Positions 23,961 to 33,865 of a stretch of 64,000 nucleotides of DNA are shown piece after piece. Source of the stretch: Deltaproteobacteria bacterium. GTDB lineage: Bacteria > UBA10199 > JACPAL01 > JACOUP01. The stretch covers positions 1,151,165 to 1,215,164 of the forward strand of contig JACOUP010000008.1 in NCBI GenBank assembly GCA_016177765.1. Reading direction: 5' to 3'. The translations under genes and the position numbers were made by a program. The notes under the pieces are model-generated. The model saw only the letters and a list, made by a program, of their open reading frames with translations. It was not told the DNA's origin and ran no database searches. The stretch's first letter is position 1. Each line of letters begins with the position of its first letter.

Positions 23961-25604
23961 ATGCTACAAGCACTCCGAATCCGTAATTTTGCCATCATTA
24001 ATGACCTGACCCTGGAGTTTGGGCCCGGTTTCAACGTCCTCTCCGGCGAGACGGGGGCCGGCAAGTCGGTGATCATCCAGGCCCTGGCGCTCCTTCTGGG
24101 CTCCCGCGGTTTTTCCGATCTGATCCGCAAGGGGGAAAAAGAGGCGGTTGTCGAAGGAGGGTTTTTAAAGGACAAGAAACAGGTCATCCTTTCGCGTCTT
24201 CTGAATGAGGAAGGAAGGCATAAAATTTTGATCAACGCTCATCCGGCAACGCTCGCTTCCCTGCAGACCCAGAGTCAGCCGCTCATTGATTTGGCCACCC
24301 AGCATGAAAATCAATCCCTTCTCCAGCCGGCAAGACACAGGGAAATTCTTGATCTCTTCGGAGGCCTGGAGACAGAGAAAAAAAATTATCAGGAGAGGTT
24401 CAGACGGTGCCAGGAATGGGGTGATCAAAAAAAGAAATTCCTTCAAAAGGTGGAGGAGACCCGGAAGGAAGAGGATTTTCTCCAGTTTCAGCTTCAGGAG
24501 ATTTGCGCGGCCAGGCTTGAAGAGGGGGAGGAGGAAAAACTCCTGCAGGAGCGGGAGGTGGCCAAGCATGCTGTTCGTTTGGGGGAGTCGGTGACCCGGA
24601 TTGAATCGATCCTCTATTCCGGCGAGGATAATCTGACTGATCGCCTCTCCGGCCTCTCTCGGGAGATGGCTCACCTTGTCAAAATTGATCCGAAACTGGG
24701 GGCCTTCTCCAAAAATTTTGAAACAGCCTTGGCCTTTCTTCAGGAGACCGGTTCCGGCCTGAAAGGGTACGGCGAGGCGCTCCAGTTTGACCCTGACCAC
24801 CTCCAGTTTGTTGAGGAGAGACTCGATCTTCTCAAGAGGTTGAAGAAAAAATATGGCAGTCTGGTGAAAGAGATCCTGAAAAAGGAAAAAGAACTCAAGG
24901 AAGATTTAAACCGGTTGGAGGATTTTGACCAGATTTTAAAAGATATCGAAGGGCGTTTGACAGAGTCAGAGGGGGAATTGAAAACGGCCGCCCTGTCACT
25001 GAGGAAGAAGCGCAAAGAGGCCGCGGCCCAACTGGCCTCTCTTGTGGAGAAAGAGCTTCTTTCCTTGGGGATGGGCAAGATCCAGTTTGTAGCGGCGGTG
25101 GAACCGCTGACCGAAGGGGTTGTCCGGATCGGGGAGGATTTTTTCGATCCGGAAGGGGGGGAGGGGGTAGAGTTTCTGATGGCCCCCAACGCCGGAGAAG
25201 GGATCCGGCCGATGGCCCGGATCGCCTCAGGGGGGGAGTTGGCGCGGATCCTTCTCGCCCTGAAGACCATCTTGGGAGAGACAAGAGAGGTGGCGACCTA
25301 CGTCTTTGACGAGGTGGATGTCGGGGTCGGCGGGGCGGCGGCCGAGGCGGTCGGCCGGTCTCTTCAACGTCTGTCCAAAAAGGCCCAGGTGATTGTGATT
25401 ACGCATCTCCCCCAGATTGCCTGTTTGGCCGATCACCATTTTGCGATCCGAAAAGAGGTCAAAAAGGGGAGGACGTTGACCGCGGTGACGCCTCTTTTGA
25501 ATAAGGCGCGGGAAGAAGAGATCGCCCGGATGCTGGCCGGTTTCCAAATCACCGATAATGTTCGTGCCCATGCGCGGGAGCTTTTAAAAGGAACGGAGCC
25601 ATGA
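23961..25604 (+). CDS. recN: DNA repair protein RecN
   Basis: This is an SMC-like ATPase for double-strand break repair. The N-terminus ALRIRNFAIINDL and Walker A GETGAGKSVIIQAL (residues 29-42) are followed by a long coiled-coil middle. The C-terminal signature ASGGELARILLALK and the Walker B-like VFDEVDVGVGGAAAEAVG are present. The 547 residues match the family. The stop overlaps the pmbA start by 4 bp. It leads a plus-strand group that continues through pmbA and the PP2C gene. Confidence 0.97.
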   Translation: MLQALRIRNFAIINDLTLEFGPGFNVLSGETGAGKSVIIQALALLLGSRGFSDLIRKGEKEAVVEGGFLKDKKQVILSRLLNEEGRHKILINAHPATLASLQTQSQPLIDLATQHENQSLLQPARHREILDLFGGLETEKKNYQERFRRCQEWGDQKKKFLQKVEETRKEEDFLQFQLQEICAARLEEGEEEKLLQEREVAKHAVRLGESVTRIESILYSGEDNLTDRLSGLSREMAHLVKIDPKLGAFSKNFETALAFLQETGSGLKGYGEALQFDPDHLQFVEERLDLLKRLKKKYGSLVKEILKKEKELKEDLNRLEDFDQILKDIEGRLTESEGELKTAALSLRKKRKEAAAQLASLVEKELLSLGMGKIQFVAAVEPLTEGVVRIGEDFFDPEGGEGVEFLMAPNAGEGIRPMARIASGGELARILLALKTILGETREVATYVFDEVDVGVGGAAAEAVGRSLQRLSKKAQVIVITHLPQIACLADHHFAIRKEVKKGRTLTAVTPLLNKAREEEIARMLAGFQITDNVRAHARELLKGTEP

Positions 25605-26953
25605 CACCGGAAAAAGTTCTTGAGTGCGTGAAAGATCGGCTGGCGGGAAAAGGGAAGGGGTTTGAACTATACCTTCAGTCTTCACGGCAGACCGGAATCG
25701 AGGCCAAGGGGGGGGAGGTGACCTCCTTCCAGAAGGCGGAGCCGAAGGGGGCCGCCTTGCGCATTTTTTCCAACAGAAAGGTTGGCTTTGCCATGGCCAG
25801 TTCCTGGGACCGGTCCGCACTCGAAAAAATGGTCCGGTATGCCTGCGAGGGGTTGCCTTTTTTGAGTGAAGAACCTTGGGTGATTCACCCTTTATTGGCA
25901 ACCCCCACTTGTTCCGAAGAACTGCCCGTTTTTGAAGGCTGTGACTCTTCGCTAGCCACGTTGCCGGAAAAAAAGAGAATGGCGTTGGCCGTGGAATTGG
26001 AGAAGAGGGTCCTGGCGAAAGACCCGCGAATTAGACGAATTCGAAAGGCGGAATACCAGGAAGAAGTGGCCGAGATCACCCTCTTTTCTTCGGCGAAGAA
26101 AAGAGGCCTTCATTACCAGAAAAGTTTGTGTGAGATCTCCCTGCAGGTGGTTGCGGAGGCGCAGGAAGACCAGCAGGCGGCCTGGAGTACCGATTTTTCG
26201 ACCCATTTTGATAAGCTCGATCCCGATCGGCTCGCTTCTGATACGGCCGAAAGGGCGTTGTCCCTCCTGGGGGCCAGGCCGGTCGCCACGCAAAAGACCC
26301 AGGCCCTGCTCGACCCGCTGGTGGTGACATCGCTTCTCTCCATGCTCGTTCAGTCCTTTCTTGCCGAAAATGTCCAGAAGAAGAAATCACCCTGGGTGGG
26401 AAAGAAGGGACAAGAGATTTATTCCAAGGTGGTGACTTTGATCGATGACGGAGGACTCCAAGGGGGGTACCGTTCTTCTCCGTTTGATGGTGAGGGGGTC
26501 GCGAGGAGACGGACAGTCGTTGTCGAAAAAGGGGTCCTGAATCATTTTCTTTATGATTCGGCAAGCGCCTGTCGCGATGGTTTGAATTCGACCGGCAATG
26601 CCTTTCGCGGAAGTTTCAAGGATCTTCCGGTCCTTTCGCACTCCAATTTTTTTGTCTCCCCGGGCCGACGCCCGTTAGAGGCAATGATCCGCTCTTTGTA
26701 TAAAGGTTTTTGGGTCCGGGATATTATTGGGGCCCATACGATCGATCCCTTCTCCGGCGATTTTTCGGTGGGGGCCACCGGGTTCTGGATTGAGAAGGGG
26801 GAGAAGGCCTTTCCGGTCCGGGGGGTGGCGATTGCCGGAAATCTGCACGAGATTTTTAAAAAGAGTGTTGAAGTTGGCGCCGATCTGCGCTTTTATGAGT
26901 CGATCGGCTCACCGACCCTTTGGGTCGAAGAGTTGCAGGTGGCTGGAAATTAA
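25601..26953 (+). CDS. pmbA: TldE/PmbA-family metallopeptidase subunit
   Basis: The protein has 450 residues with N-terminal GFELYLQSSRQTGIEAKGGEV and C-terminal FSVGATGFWIEKGEKAFPV and IAGNLHEIF segments. Together they mark the PmbA/TldE side of the TldD-TldE protease. It lacks the HExxxH zinc motif of TldD, as expected for PmbA. The complex processes peptides such as microcins and unfolded proteins in other bacteria. No tldD gene is in the window. The insert reading PWVIHPL near residue 93 is encoded by a GGGTGATTCACCC palindrome, here in a different frame from most copies. Confidence 0.88.
   Translation: MTPEKVLECVKDRLAGKGKGFELYLQSSRQTGIEAKGGEVTSFQKAEPKGAALRIFSNRKVGFAMASSWDRSALEKMVRYACEGLPFLSEEPWVIHPLLATPTCSEELPVFEGCDSSLATLPEKKRMALAVELEKRVLAKDPRIRRIRKAEYQEEVAEITLFSSAKKRGLHYQKSLCEISLQVVAEAQEDQQAAWSTDFSTHFDKLDPDRLASDTAERALSLLGARPVATQKTQALLDPLVVTSLLSMLVQSFLAENVQKKKSPWVGKKGQEIYSKVVTLIDDGGLQGGYRSSPFDGEGVARRRTVVVEKGVLNHFLYDSASACRDGLNSTGNAFRGSFKDLPVLSHSNFFVSPGRRPLEAMIRSLYKGFWVRDIIGAHTIDPFSGDFSVGATGFWIEKGEKAFPVRGVAIAGNLHEIFKKSVEVGADLRFYESIGSPTLWVEELQVAGN
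25878..25890. repeat. Intragenic palindrome in pmbA
   Basis: A perfect GGGTGATTCACCC core flanked by CCTT and TTTA. It is read as PWVIHPL rather than the usual GDSP. Confidence 0.7.
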
Positions 26954-26968
26954 GGTGAGGCTCATGCT

Positions 26969-27775
26969 ATGAAGGTGAATGCCTACGGGTTGTCCGATGT
27001 CGGAAAGAAGCGGGAAAAGAATGAAGACAGCTTCCTGCTGAATGAGGAGATCGGTCTTTATCTTGTTGCCGACGGGATGGGAGGGCATCTCGGGGGAGAA
27101 TATGCCAGCCGTCTGGCAGTGACCACCATTGAGGAGGTTCTCAAAAAATTGAGAGAGGATCCCGAATCGACCCTCACGACGGAGGACTCTGTCGATACGG
27201 CGGATATAGGGGAGCGTTTCAAATATGCCATTTCGGTTGCTTCGGCCCGGATCTTTGAGCAGGCGGCCCGCGACCCCAATCTGAGGGGGATGGGGACCAC
27301 CACCGTCGGCCTGCTGATTCAGGACGGCAAGGCCTATATTGCCCACGTGGGAGACAGCCGGGCCTACCTCTGTCATCGGTCCGAAATCAGACAGCTCACG
27401 ATGGATCATTCATTGGTCAACGAACAACTCCAGGCCGGTTTTATCTCGGTCAAGGATGCGCGGAACCACAAATTCAAAAACATCATCACCCGTTCCGTTG
27501 GTTTTCAGGAATCGGTGGATACCGATCTTCAAGTTCGTGATCTGGAACCGGAGGATCGGTACCTCCTCTGCACGGACGGTCTGACCAACCTTGTGGATGA
27601 TGAGGAGATCAAGAAGATCCTTAGCCGGAGGGTGATTCACCTCGGCAAATCATCCAAGGGTGATCCACCCAAGGGTGATTCACCCAGGGGGATCTGTGAG
27701 AAGTTGATTGACGCGGCCAATAAAAAAGGGGGGGACGACAATATTACGGCTATTGTTATCACCGTTGAAGAGTAG
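26969..27775 (+). CDS. PP2C-type serine/threonine protein phosphatase
   Basis: This is a soluble phosphatase of 268 residues with the full PP2C motif set: KREKNEDSFLL, VADGMGGHLGG, GMGTTTVGL, HVGDSRAYL, LLCTDGLTNLV and GDDNITAIV. It removes phosphate from Ser/Thr residues using two metal ions. The FHA-domain proteins encoded at 54553 and 59311 are possible readers of the same signal, but no kinase gene is visible in the window. Near residue 225 three palindrome units encode VIHLGKSSKGDPPKGDSPRG, placed between the last two motifs. Confidence 0.93.
   Translation: MKVNAYGLSDVGKKREKNEDSFLLNEEIGLYLVADGMGGHLGGEYASRLAVTTIEEVLKKLREDPESTLTTEDSVDTADIGERFKYAISVASARIFEQAARDPNLRGMGTTTVGLLIQDGKAYIAHVGDSRAYLCHRSEIRQLTMDHSLVNEQLQAGFISVKDARNHKFKNIITRSVGFQESVDTDLQVRDLEPEDRYLLCTDGLTNLVDDEEIKKILSRRVIHLGKSSKGDPPKGDSPRGICEKLIDAANKKGGDDNITAIVITVEE
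27630..27690. repeat. Cluster of three palindromes in the PP2C gene
   Basis: Units GGGTGATTCACC, GGGTGATCCACCC and GGGTGATTCACCC. The last two are 15 bp apart. All are in frame. Confidence 0.75.
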
Positions 27776-27789
27776 GAATTCTTTTCCAC

Positions 27790-27812
27790 GGTGAATCACC
27801 GGTGAATTCACC
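27790..27812. repeat. Intergenic palindromes of the same type
   Basis: CGGTGAATCACCG and an overlapping CCGGTGAATTCACCG lie between the PP2C gene and the M23 peptidase gene. Confidence 0.55.
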
Positions 27813-27814
27813 GC

Positions 27815-27843
27815 TTGACTTGCCCCCTCCGCTTTGTTATTTC
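27815..27843 (+). promoter_or_regulatory. Possible sigma-70 promoter before the M23 peptidase
   Basis: TTGACT, 17 bases, TATTTC. The -35 box is good and the -10 box poor. It lies 50 bp upstream of the start. Confidence 0.35.
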
Positions 27844-27892
27844 TTGGCGTATCTAAACGACAATTGGGCTGTTTTTTTCAGGAGAGTTTCCA

Positions 27893-28777
27893 ATGCCGGG
27901 CAACGAGTGCCATCTTATTTTCATCCCTTCCGACAACCGGAGAATCCGCCGGTTTCAGTTGACCGACAGGCAGTTTCGACTGTTCGCTTTTGGCATCCTC
28001 TTCGGGACCGCCTTTTCCTTCCTTTCTCTGACCGGGTTCCTGTATTACCGCTCTTCTTACCGTGAACTGATTGCCGAAAGGATTGCGAATCGGGATTTTC
28101 ACGAGGGGAAATCCGAACTGATCTCCAAAATTCAGCAGTTGGAGAAGAATATCGACCGGACGGAGCGGTTTGCCGCAAAGCTGGAGACCATGGTCGGCCT
28201 CTCTTCACAAGGGATCAAGAAAGGGATCGGACCGGTTGAGCCGCTCCCCAGCAGTTCATCCAAGGTGGCGGCTGAGGGAAAATCTCTCGATTTCAAACTT
28301 TCACTCCTCCAGGGAAAGATGTCTGACCTGGAGACTCGCATCAATGAGGCGTATGAGCGGCAACAGGACCGGCTGATCTTTCTGGCCTCGACCCCTTCGG
28401 TCTGGCCGGTCAAGGGATGGGTCACCTCTGAATTCGGGATGAGACACTCGCCCCTTCATTCCGGGATGGATCGTCATGAAGGGCTGGACATCGCCGCCCA
28501 GTGGGGCACCCTGGTGGCCGCACCGGCCGATGGGATTGTCAGTTTCGCCGGCTATAAAGGAGGCCTGGGCAAGACGATTGTCATCCAGCACGGTTTTGGG
28601 ATTTCCTCTGTCTACGGTCATACCTCGGCCCTTTATGTCAAGCCGGGGGAAAAGATCAAAAGAGGGATGAGAATTGCCGCCGTGGGGAGCACCGGGGCCT
28701 CCACCGGCCCGCACCTCCACTATGAGATCCATGTCGACGGCGTTCCGGTGGACCCGATGCAGTATATCCTTGAATAG
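27893..28777 (+). CDS. Membrane-anchored M23-family (LytM) peptidase
   Basis: The 294-residue product has a membrane span near residues 28-52, a coiled-coil stretch to about residue 165 and a C-terminal M23 domain. Zinc ligands are visible in RHEGLDIA (H and D) and HLHYEI, with the intervening segment HGFGISSVYGHTS. Such enzymes cut peptidoglycan cross-links or activate amidases in the periplasm. An AGGAG site precedes the ATG. The gene sits between the PP2C phosphatase and secA. Confidence 0.93.
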   Translation: MPGNECHLIFIPSDNRRIRRFQLTDRQFRLFAFGILFGTAFSFLSLTGFLYYRSSYRELIAERIANRDFHEGKSELISKIQQLEKNIDRTERFAAKLETMVGLSSQGIKKGIGPVEPLPSSSSKVAAEGKSLDFKLSLLQGKMSDLETRINEAYERQQDRLIFLASTPSVWPVKGWVTSEFGMRHSPLHSGMDRHEGLDIAAQWGTLVAAPADGIVSFAGYKGGLGKTIVIQHGFGISSVYGHTSALYVKPGEKIKRGMRIAAVGSTGASTGPHLHYEIHVDGVPVDPMQYILE

Positions 28778-28818
28778 TTCTTGCCTAAAAGCCTGATTTT
28801 TCTTTATAAGCCTTCGTT

Positions 28819-31581
28819 GTGATTATCCCTTTCCTCAAGAAGATCTTTGGGACCAAGAATGAACGGTACCTCAAAACAATCAACCCACTGGTAGGGCTGA
28901 CCGCCGGCTTTGAACCGGCCCTTCAAAAACTCTCCGACACCGACCTGAAAAAGAAAACGGTCGAGTTCCGCGAAAGACTCGCCCAGGGAGAAACGTTAGA
29001 TCAGATCCTTCCGGAGGCGTTTGCCGTCGTTCGGGAGACCAGCAGGCGGGTTCTCAACATGCGCCACTTTGATGTCCAGATCATCGGCGGCGTCATCCTC
29101 CATCAGGGAAAGATTGCGGAGATGAAGACCGGCGAGGGAAAAACCCTCGTGGCGACCCTTCCTGTCTACCTGAACGCCCTGACGGGAAAAGGGGTTCATG
29201 TGGTGACGGTGAACGACTACCTGGCCCGCCGCGATGCCGAATGGATGGGACAGATTTACAAGTTCCTGGGGCTCTCCGTCGGGGTGATCGTCCATGGCCT
29301 TAACGATACGGAGAGGAAGTGGGCCTACAACGCCGATGTGACCTACGGGACCAACAACGAGTTCGGTTTTGACTACCTTCGGGATAACATGAAGTACAGC
29401 CTGGAGGGGTATGTCCAAAGAGAAATGAATTACGCAATTGTCGATGAGGTCGATTCGATCCTGATCGATGAGGCGCGCACCCCGCTCATTATCTCCGGCC
29501 CCTCCGAGGAGGCGACGGACAAGTATTACCAGATCGACCGGGTCATTCCGGGTCTTGTGCGTGGCGAACCGGCCGATTCGAAAACCGGCAAACAGGCGAC
29601 CGGTGATTACACGCTGGATGAAAAGTCAAAGAGTGCCATGCTGACGGAGCAAGGGGTCCTCAAGGTGGAAAAGATGTTGGGGATCGGCAATCTCTACGAT
29701 CCTGAAAATATCGAGACCCTCCACCATGTGAATCAGTCATTGAAGGCCCATACCCTTTTCAAGCGGGATGTCGATTATGTCGTGAAGGATGATCAGGTCA
29801 TCATTGTCGACGAATTCACGGGGCGCTTGATGCCTGGCCGGCGCTGGTCTGATGGTCTCCATCAGGCGGTGGAGGCGAAAGAAAAGGTCAAGATCGAAAG
29901 CGAAAACCAGACACTCGCGACGATTACCTTCCAGAACTATTTCCGGATGTACAAGAAACTCTCCGGCATGACTGGCACGGCGGATACCGAGTCGGCGGAA
30001 TTCGCCAAAATCTATAATCTTGATGTGGTGGTGGCCCCGACCCACCGGCCGATGATCCGGACCGATCATCCGGATGTCATTTATAAATCGGAGAATGAAA
30101 AATTCCATGAGGTGGTTGAGGAGATCATTGACCTGAACAAAAAAGGGCGTCCGGTTCTGGTCGGTACCATTTCAATCGAAAAATCGGAACATATTGCTTC
30201 GCTCCTCAAACACCGCGGTGTAGCCCATCATGTCCTGAACGCCAAGCATCACGAGCGGGAGGCGGAGATTGTGGCCCAAGCGGGCCGTTACGGGGCGGTG
30301 ACGATCTCGACCAATATGGCGGGGCGTGGCACCGATATCCTCCTGGGTGGGAATCCCGAATCCCTCGCCCGCGCCAAGGTCGGGCTGAAGGCGGGGGAGG
30401 AGAATCTTTCCGAAGAATACCACAAGGCGTTGGAGGAGGCCCGCAAGGCCTGCGAAGAGGAAAAGAAGAAGGTCATCGTGGCCGGCGGGCTCCACATTTT
30501 GGGGACGGAACGGCATGAGGCGCGCCGGATCGATAACCAGCTCCGCGGCCGTTCAGGACGCCAGGGGGATCCCGGTTCGAGTCGTTTCTATCTTTCTCTG
30601 GAAGATGACCTGATGCGGATCTTTGGTTCCGACCGGATCAAGGGGATGATGGAAAAACTGGGGATGGAGGAAAATGAACCGATCGAGCACCCCTGGATTA
30701 CCAAAGCGATTGCCAACGCCCAGAAGCGGGTTGAGGCCCACAATTTTGAGATCAGAAAGAACCTCATTGAATATGACGATGTGATGAACCAGCAGAGGAC
30801 GATCGTCTACCGTCTGCGCCGGGAGATCCTGGAGGGAACGAAGGTCAGGGACAAAATCCTTGATATGTTTGATCGACTCGCGGTGCAGATCTCTTCCGGA
30901 TTTGTGCCGGCAAAGGCGAAGAGGGAAGAGATTGAGATGAGGGGGCTCGAAGACGCGGTCTTTAAACAGTTTGATTTTCGCCTGAATCTGGCCGAACTCC
31001 CGATCGCCGAATTTACGACCGATGCCGTTGGGGAGGCGCTCTTTCACAAGGCCTCGGCCGCCTACGAAGAAAAGGAAAAGAGAGTTACCCCGGAGATCAT
31101 GCGACAGGCGGAAAAGGTAATCCTCCTTTCAACGCTCGATACCCTCTGGAAGGATCACCTTTTGAACATGGATCACCTGCGGGAGGGGATCGGTCTGCGC
31201 GGTTATGGACAGAAGGACCCCCTCCTTGAATACAAGAGAGAGGGGTATGAGATGTTTCAGGGGATGATCCAGGCGTTTACTACCGATGTTGTTGAAAAAA
31301 TCTTCCGGGTCCAGATCACCGAGGAAAAGAAGCTGGAAATGCCCCAGCGTCGTCCGATGCCGATGATGATGGGGCGCGGCCCGATGCCGGGTGATGCCAT
31401 GGCCCCTGTCATGGGGCAAGGAGCACCGCTCAAGAGTCAAGATTCTCCCCTCCCTGGAGGGGAGGGGGTGAGGGGGAGGGTGATCACGGAACCTTCTCCC
31501 AGGGAGGGTCCAAAGATCGGCCGGAACGACCCCTGCCCTTGCGGAAGCGGCAAAAAGTATAAAAAGTGCTGTGGCCGTTAA
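28819..31581 (+). CDS. secA: Protein translocase ATPase SecA
   Basis: This is the motor of the Sec export pathway, working at SecYEG. It has 920 residues from a GTG start at 28819. Walker A is [13 protein letters not shown], and the DEAD-like region is [18 protein letters not shown]. The second nucleotide domain has [13 protein letters not shown] and [15 protein letters not shown]. The C-terminus keeps the SEC-C zinc tail [15 protein letters not shown], which binds SecB and lipids. The linker before it contains [12 protein letters not shown], encoded by a CTCCCCT-type repeat. This linker is variable in SecA, so the insertion is probably tolerated. Confidence 0.97.
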   Translation: MIIPFLKKIFGTKNERYLKTINPLVGLTAGFEPALQKLSDTDLKKKTVEFRERLAQGETLDQILPEAFAVVRETSRRVLNMRHFDVQIIGGVILHQGKIAEMKTGEGKTLVATLPVYLNALTGKGVHVVTVNDYLARRDAEWMGQIYKFLGLSVGVIVHGLNDTERKWAYNADVTYGTNNEFGFDYLRDNMKYSLEGYVQREMNYAIVDEVDSILIDEARTPLIISGPSEEATDKYYQIDRVIPGLVRGEPADSKTGKQATGDYTLDEKSKSAMLTEQGVLKVEKMLGIGNLYDPENIETLHHVNQSLKAHTLFKRDVDYVVKDDQVIIVDEFTGRLMPGRRWSDGLHQAVEAKEKVKIESENQTLATITFQNYFRMYKKLSGMTGTADTESAEFAKIYNLDVVVAPTHRPMIRTDHPDVIYKSENEKFHEVVEEIIDLNKKGRPVLVGTISIEKSEHIASLLKHRGVAHHVLNAKHHEREAEIVAQAGRYGAVTISTNMAGRGTDILLGGNPESLARAKVGLKAGEENLSEEYHKALEEARKACEEEKKKVIVAGGLHILGTERHEARRIDNQLRGRSGRQGDPGSSRFYLSLEDDLMRIFGSDRIKGMMEKLGMEENEPIEHPWITKAIANAQKRVEAHNFEIRKNLIEYDDVMNQQRTIVYRLRREILEGTKVRDKILDMFDRLAVQISSGFVPAKAKREEIEMRGLEDAVFKQFDFRLNLAELPIAEFTTDAVGEALFHKASAAYEEKEKRVTPEIMRQAEKVILLSTLDTLWKDHLLNMDHLREGIGLRGYGQKDPLLEYKREGYEMFQGMIQAFTTDVVEKIFRVQITEEKKLEMPQRRPMPMMMGRGPMPGDAMAPVMGQGAPLKSQDSPLPGGEGVRGRVITEPSPREGPKIGRNDPCPCGSGKKYKKCCGR
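31447..31480. repeat. REP-like CCCCTCC/GGAGGGG element in secA
   Basis: Arms CCCCTCC and GGAGGGG around a 2-base loop, then a G-rich tail. It is in frame in the C-terminal linker and encodes [12 protein letters not shown]. Confidence 0.75.
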
Positions 31582-31597
31582 TGTCCATTTTAACGCA

Positions 31598-31623
31598 CAA
31601 CTTCTCTCTAAGACTGTCGAGAA
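31598..31623 (+). promoter_or_regulatory. Surface-regulon promoter element, site 3 (weak)
   Basis: CAACTTC, 12 bases, TCGAGAA. The spacing is conserved; the -10-like box matches five of seven positions. Confidence 0.4.
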
Positions 31624-31654
31624 TTATGGCAATAGTCAAAAAGAGGGTTGATCC

Positions 31655-33778
31655 ATGAGATATTTAGCCAATAATAAAATCTGGGTGTTTTTGTTAGCCG
31701 TCGGTTTTTTTCTTATCCCCCCGGTGACGAAGGCCCATGAGCTGGTCTCCGTTTCTACATCAGGAGAGCAAGGGGACGATATCAGTGGGGGCTATTGGTT
31801 TGTTGGTGCTGACCGTGCTGGGGGTTATGCCATCAATGCGGATGGTCGTTATATAGCCTTTACTTCTTGGGCCTCCAACCTTGTTCTAGGGGATCCCGGT
31901 CGGGAGACGGATATCTTTCTTCGGGATACCCAACGCGGGACGACAATACGTCTGACGACGGTCCCAGGTGGCGAGTGGGATCGATACGATTTTTCCTCTC
32001 TCGATATCAGTGACGATGGTCGCACCGTTGTTTATATCACGGATCGGGCCCTTGATTTTGAAAGTGGTCCGTCCTTTTTTGTGTTCGCTCATGATACAGT
32101 CGTTATCCATGACCGTGATCCCGATGGAGACGGCCTCTTTGATGAGGCATTCCCAGAAACCCTGACCCACGAACTCTTCCAGGCCCGCATTGGTGGGGTG
32201 ATGCAAGATGTCTGGGCAACGCGGGCCTATCTCAGTGGGAATGGACGATATGTCGTTACTAGTGGGTTCTGGCGAGGCGAAGACTCCTCCCCACGCTATG
32301 GTATCTTCCTTCACGACCGCGATACCGATGGCGATGGGCTCTTTGATGAAGTGGGTCAGGTCGATACGTTCCTTGTCGAGGGCATTCCCAACGGACAAAC
32401 GCACTACTATTATACCCAACCTAATCTGACTGGAATCAGTCAAGACGGGACCTACATCCTCTATGATATCGGAACATATGATGGAGCAGATCCTTTTGAA
32501 TACAGAGGTGACGTCTTTGTTTATAATCGGTTGCAACAAACAAACAGGCTCATCTCGAAAACAGTGTCTGGTCAGCCGACCCGGAAAAGCCAGAACGGTT
32601 CCATAAGCCCTGATGGTCGATTCGTTGCCTTTGAATCGAGTTCACCTGAATTGGTGGCGGAAGACATCTATAATAAAAATCAAATTTTTAAGGTCGACAG
32701 GGACCCGGACGAAAATGGTATTCTGGATGACACACCGGCTGGGACCGTTACCGCCACATTAGTTTCCTACGACGCATCAGGCTTGGCGAGCTTTGCTCAC
32801 GTTTATAATCCGCGAATCAATGACAGGGGCAACATTGTTGTTTTTGACACAGCAGGTGATCTTGACTGGGAAGAAGACAACAACAATGGCACGGATATCT
32901 ACATCAATTATAACGGAAATCATACCAGTAGCCTTGTGACTCGCGGTCTCAATGGGGGGGCGAATGGGGAATCCCGCCACCCTCAAATCGATGATCGTGC
33001 TTCGAGGATTGTTTTTTCCTCCAACGCCTCCAATCTGGTCATCAATGACGTCAATCAAAAGAGAGACGTCTTTATCACCACACCGGGTGAGGGGCACTCT
33101 GTCTGTAATCTGACCACTCAACAATGCCGGATGGTCTCCGGGGCCGGGGTGAATGAGTGTATTACCGATTCTGAATGTCTCCAGTCGTACCAAACCTGTA
33201 CCTTAAATGGTCAATGTGTCACTGTTGCCGGTATCCCTTTGCCTGGGACGCCGACCTGTTCCAGTGATATTGATTGTGCGGAAATTATCGATCCCCCTTG
33301 CCGGGAGGAAGAGGGCTGTTTCCGTCGCGGCTGTGTGGATTCCGACGGCGGGATAGAGTATGGGACAGCCGGACATACCGATTATTTTGTTGATAACGAA
33401 CTGACTCAAACAGCGACCGATGAGTGTTGTAGCCAGGGTTCTTTCTTGAAGGAATACTACTGTGACCAGGGGGCGATCAAGCATCGCTGGTTCTTTTGCA
33501 AGCTTTGTGACCATGGGGTCTGCTTGGAGACTACCGACATCAGTTCCGGAACCGCGAGTCCGGGGTATTCGGTACAGGCGATTGCCAATGGGGATAATCT
33601 CAATTCTTGTGGTGAAATTAGAGATTTTTTCTTTCCAGGGGAAGAGGGGGGGATCTCCAATGCCCCACCGGCGGGAAGAAAAAAACTGTGGCAAAAACTT
33701 CATTCTTTTCGATCAGCTCAATCCAAATGGGTGAAACGGCTCTGGAAGTGGGTCAAAAAGGAGCGGTTTTGGCGCTAA
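31655..33778 (+). CDS. Secreted beta-propeller-like protein with Cys-rich C-terminal part
   Basis: The 707-residue product starts with a signal peptide (WVFLLAVGFFLIPPVTKAH). Residues 30-470 contain TolB/PD40-like repeats of the form INADGRYIAFTSWASNLV, SDDGRTVVYIT, SPDGRFVAFES and RASRIVFSSNASNLV, suggesting a six- or seven-bladed propeller. DRDPDGDGLFDE and DRDTDGDGLFDE segments within it look like calcium-binding loops. The last 230 residues hold over 25 cysteines in pairs, for example CNLTTQQCRMV. The function is unknown and the protein is probably extracellular. A GAGGG site precedes the ATG. Confidence 0.82.
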   Translation: MRYLANNKIWVFLLAVGFFLIPPVTKAHELVSVSTSGEQGDDISGGYWFVGADRAGGYAINADGRYIAFTSWASNLVLGDPGRETDIFLRDTQRGTTIRLTTVPGGEWDRYDFSSLDISDDGRTVVYITDRALDFESGPSFFVFAHDTVVIHDRDPDGDGLFDEAFPETLTHELFQARIGGVMQDVWATRAYLSGNGRYVVTSGFWRGEDSSPRYGIFLHDRDTDGDGLFDEVGQVDTFLVEGIPNGQTHYYYTQPNLTGISQDGTYILYDIGTYDGADPFEYRGDVFVYNRLQQTNRLISKTVSGQPTRKSQNGSISPDGRFVAFESSSPELVAEDIYNKNQIFKVDRDPDENGILDDTPAGTVTATLVSYDASGLASFAHVYNPRINDRGNIVVFDTAGDLDWEEDNNNGTDIYINYNGNHTSSLVTRGLNGGANGESRHPQIDDRASRIVFSSNASNLVINDVNQKRDVFITTPGEGHSVCNLTTQQCRMVSGAGVNECITDSECLQSYQTCTLNGQCVTVAGIPLPGTPTCSSDIDCAEIIDPPCREEEGCFRRGCVDSDGGIEYGTAGHTDYFVDNELTQTATDECCSQGSFLKEYYCDQGAIKHRWFFCKLCDHGVCLETTDISSGTASPGYSVQAIANGDNLNSCGEIRDFFFPGEEGGISNAPPAGRKKLWQKLHSFRSAQSKWVKRLWKWVKKERFWR

Positions 33779-33817
33779 ACACTCGGTTTTAGTTTCAGTT
33801 TTCCCATTAAATCTTGG

Positions 33818-33843
33818 CAACTTTCCCTCCCTTCAACCGATAA
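33818..33843 (+). promoter_or_regulatory. Surface-regulon promoter element, site 4
   Basis: GGCAACTTT, 12 bases, CCGATAA. This is one of the two best copies of the element. It lies 22 bp before the start at 33866. Confidence 0.7.
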
Positions 33844-33865
33844 TGGCGCCGTAGAGGTTTAAACT

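Noticed and set aside
27630-27812. Possible CRISPR-like array of GGGTGATTCACCC units
   Set aside because: Units are 13 bp and either about 15 bp apart or scattered, lie inside coding sequence, have no spacers of constant length and no cas genes nearby.
31447-31500. New SecA domain between the helicase core and the zinc tail
   Set aside because: The extra residues are coded by a CTCCCCT-type palindromic repeat in a naturally variable linker, so it is an insertion rather than a domain.
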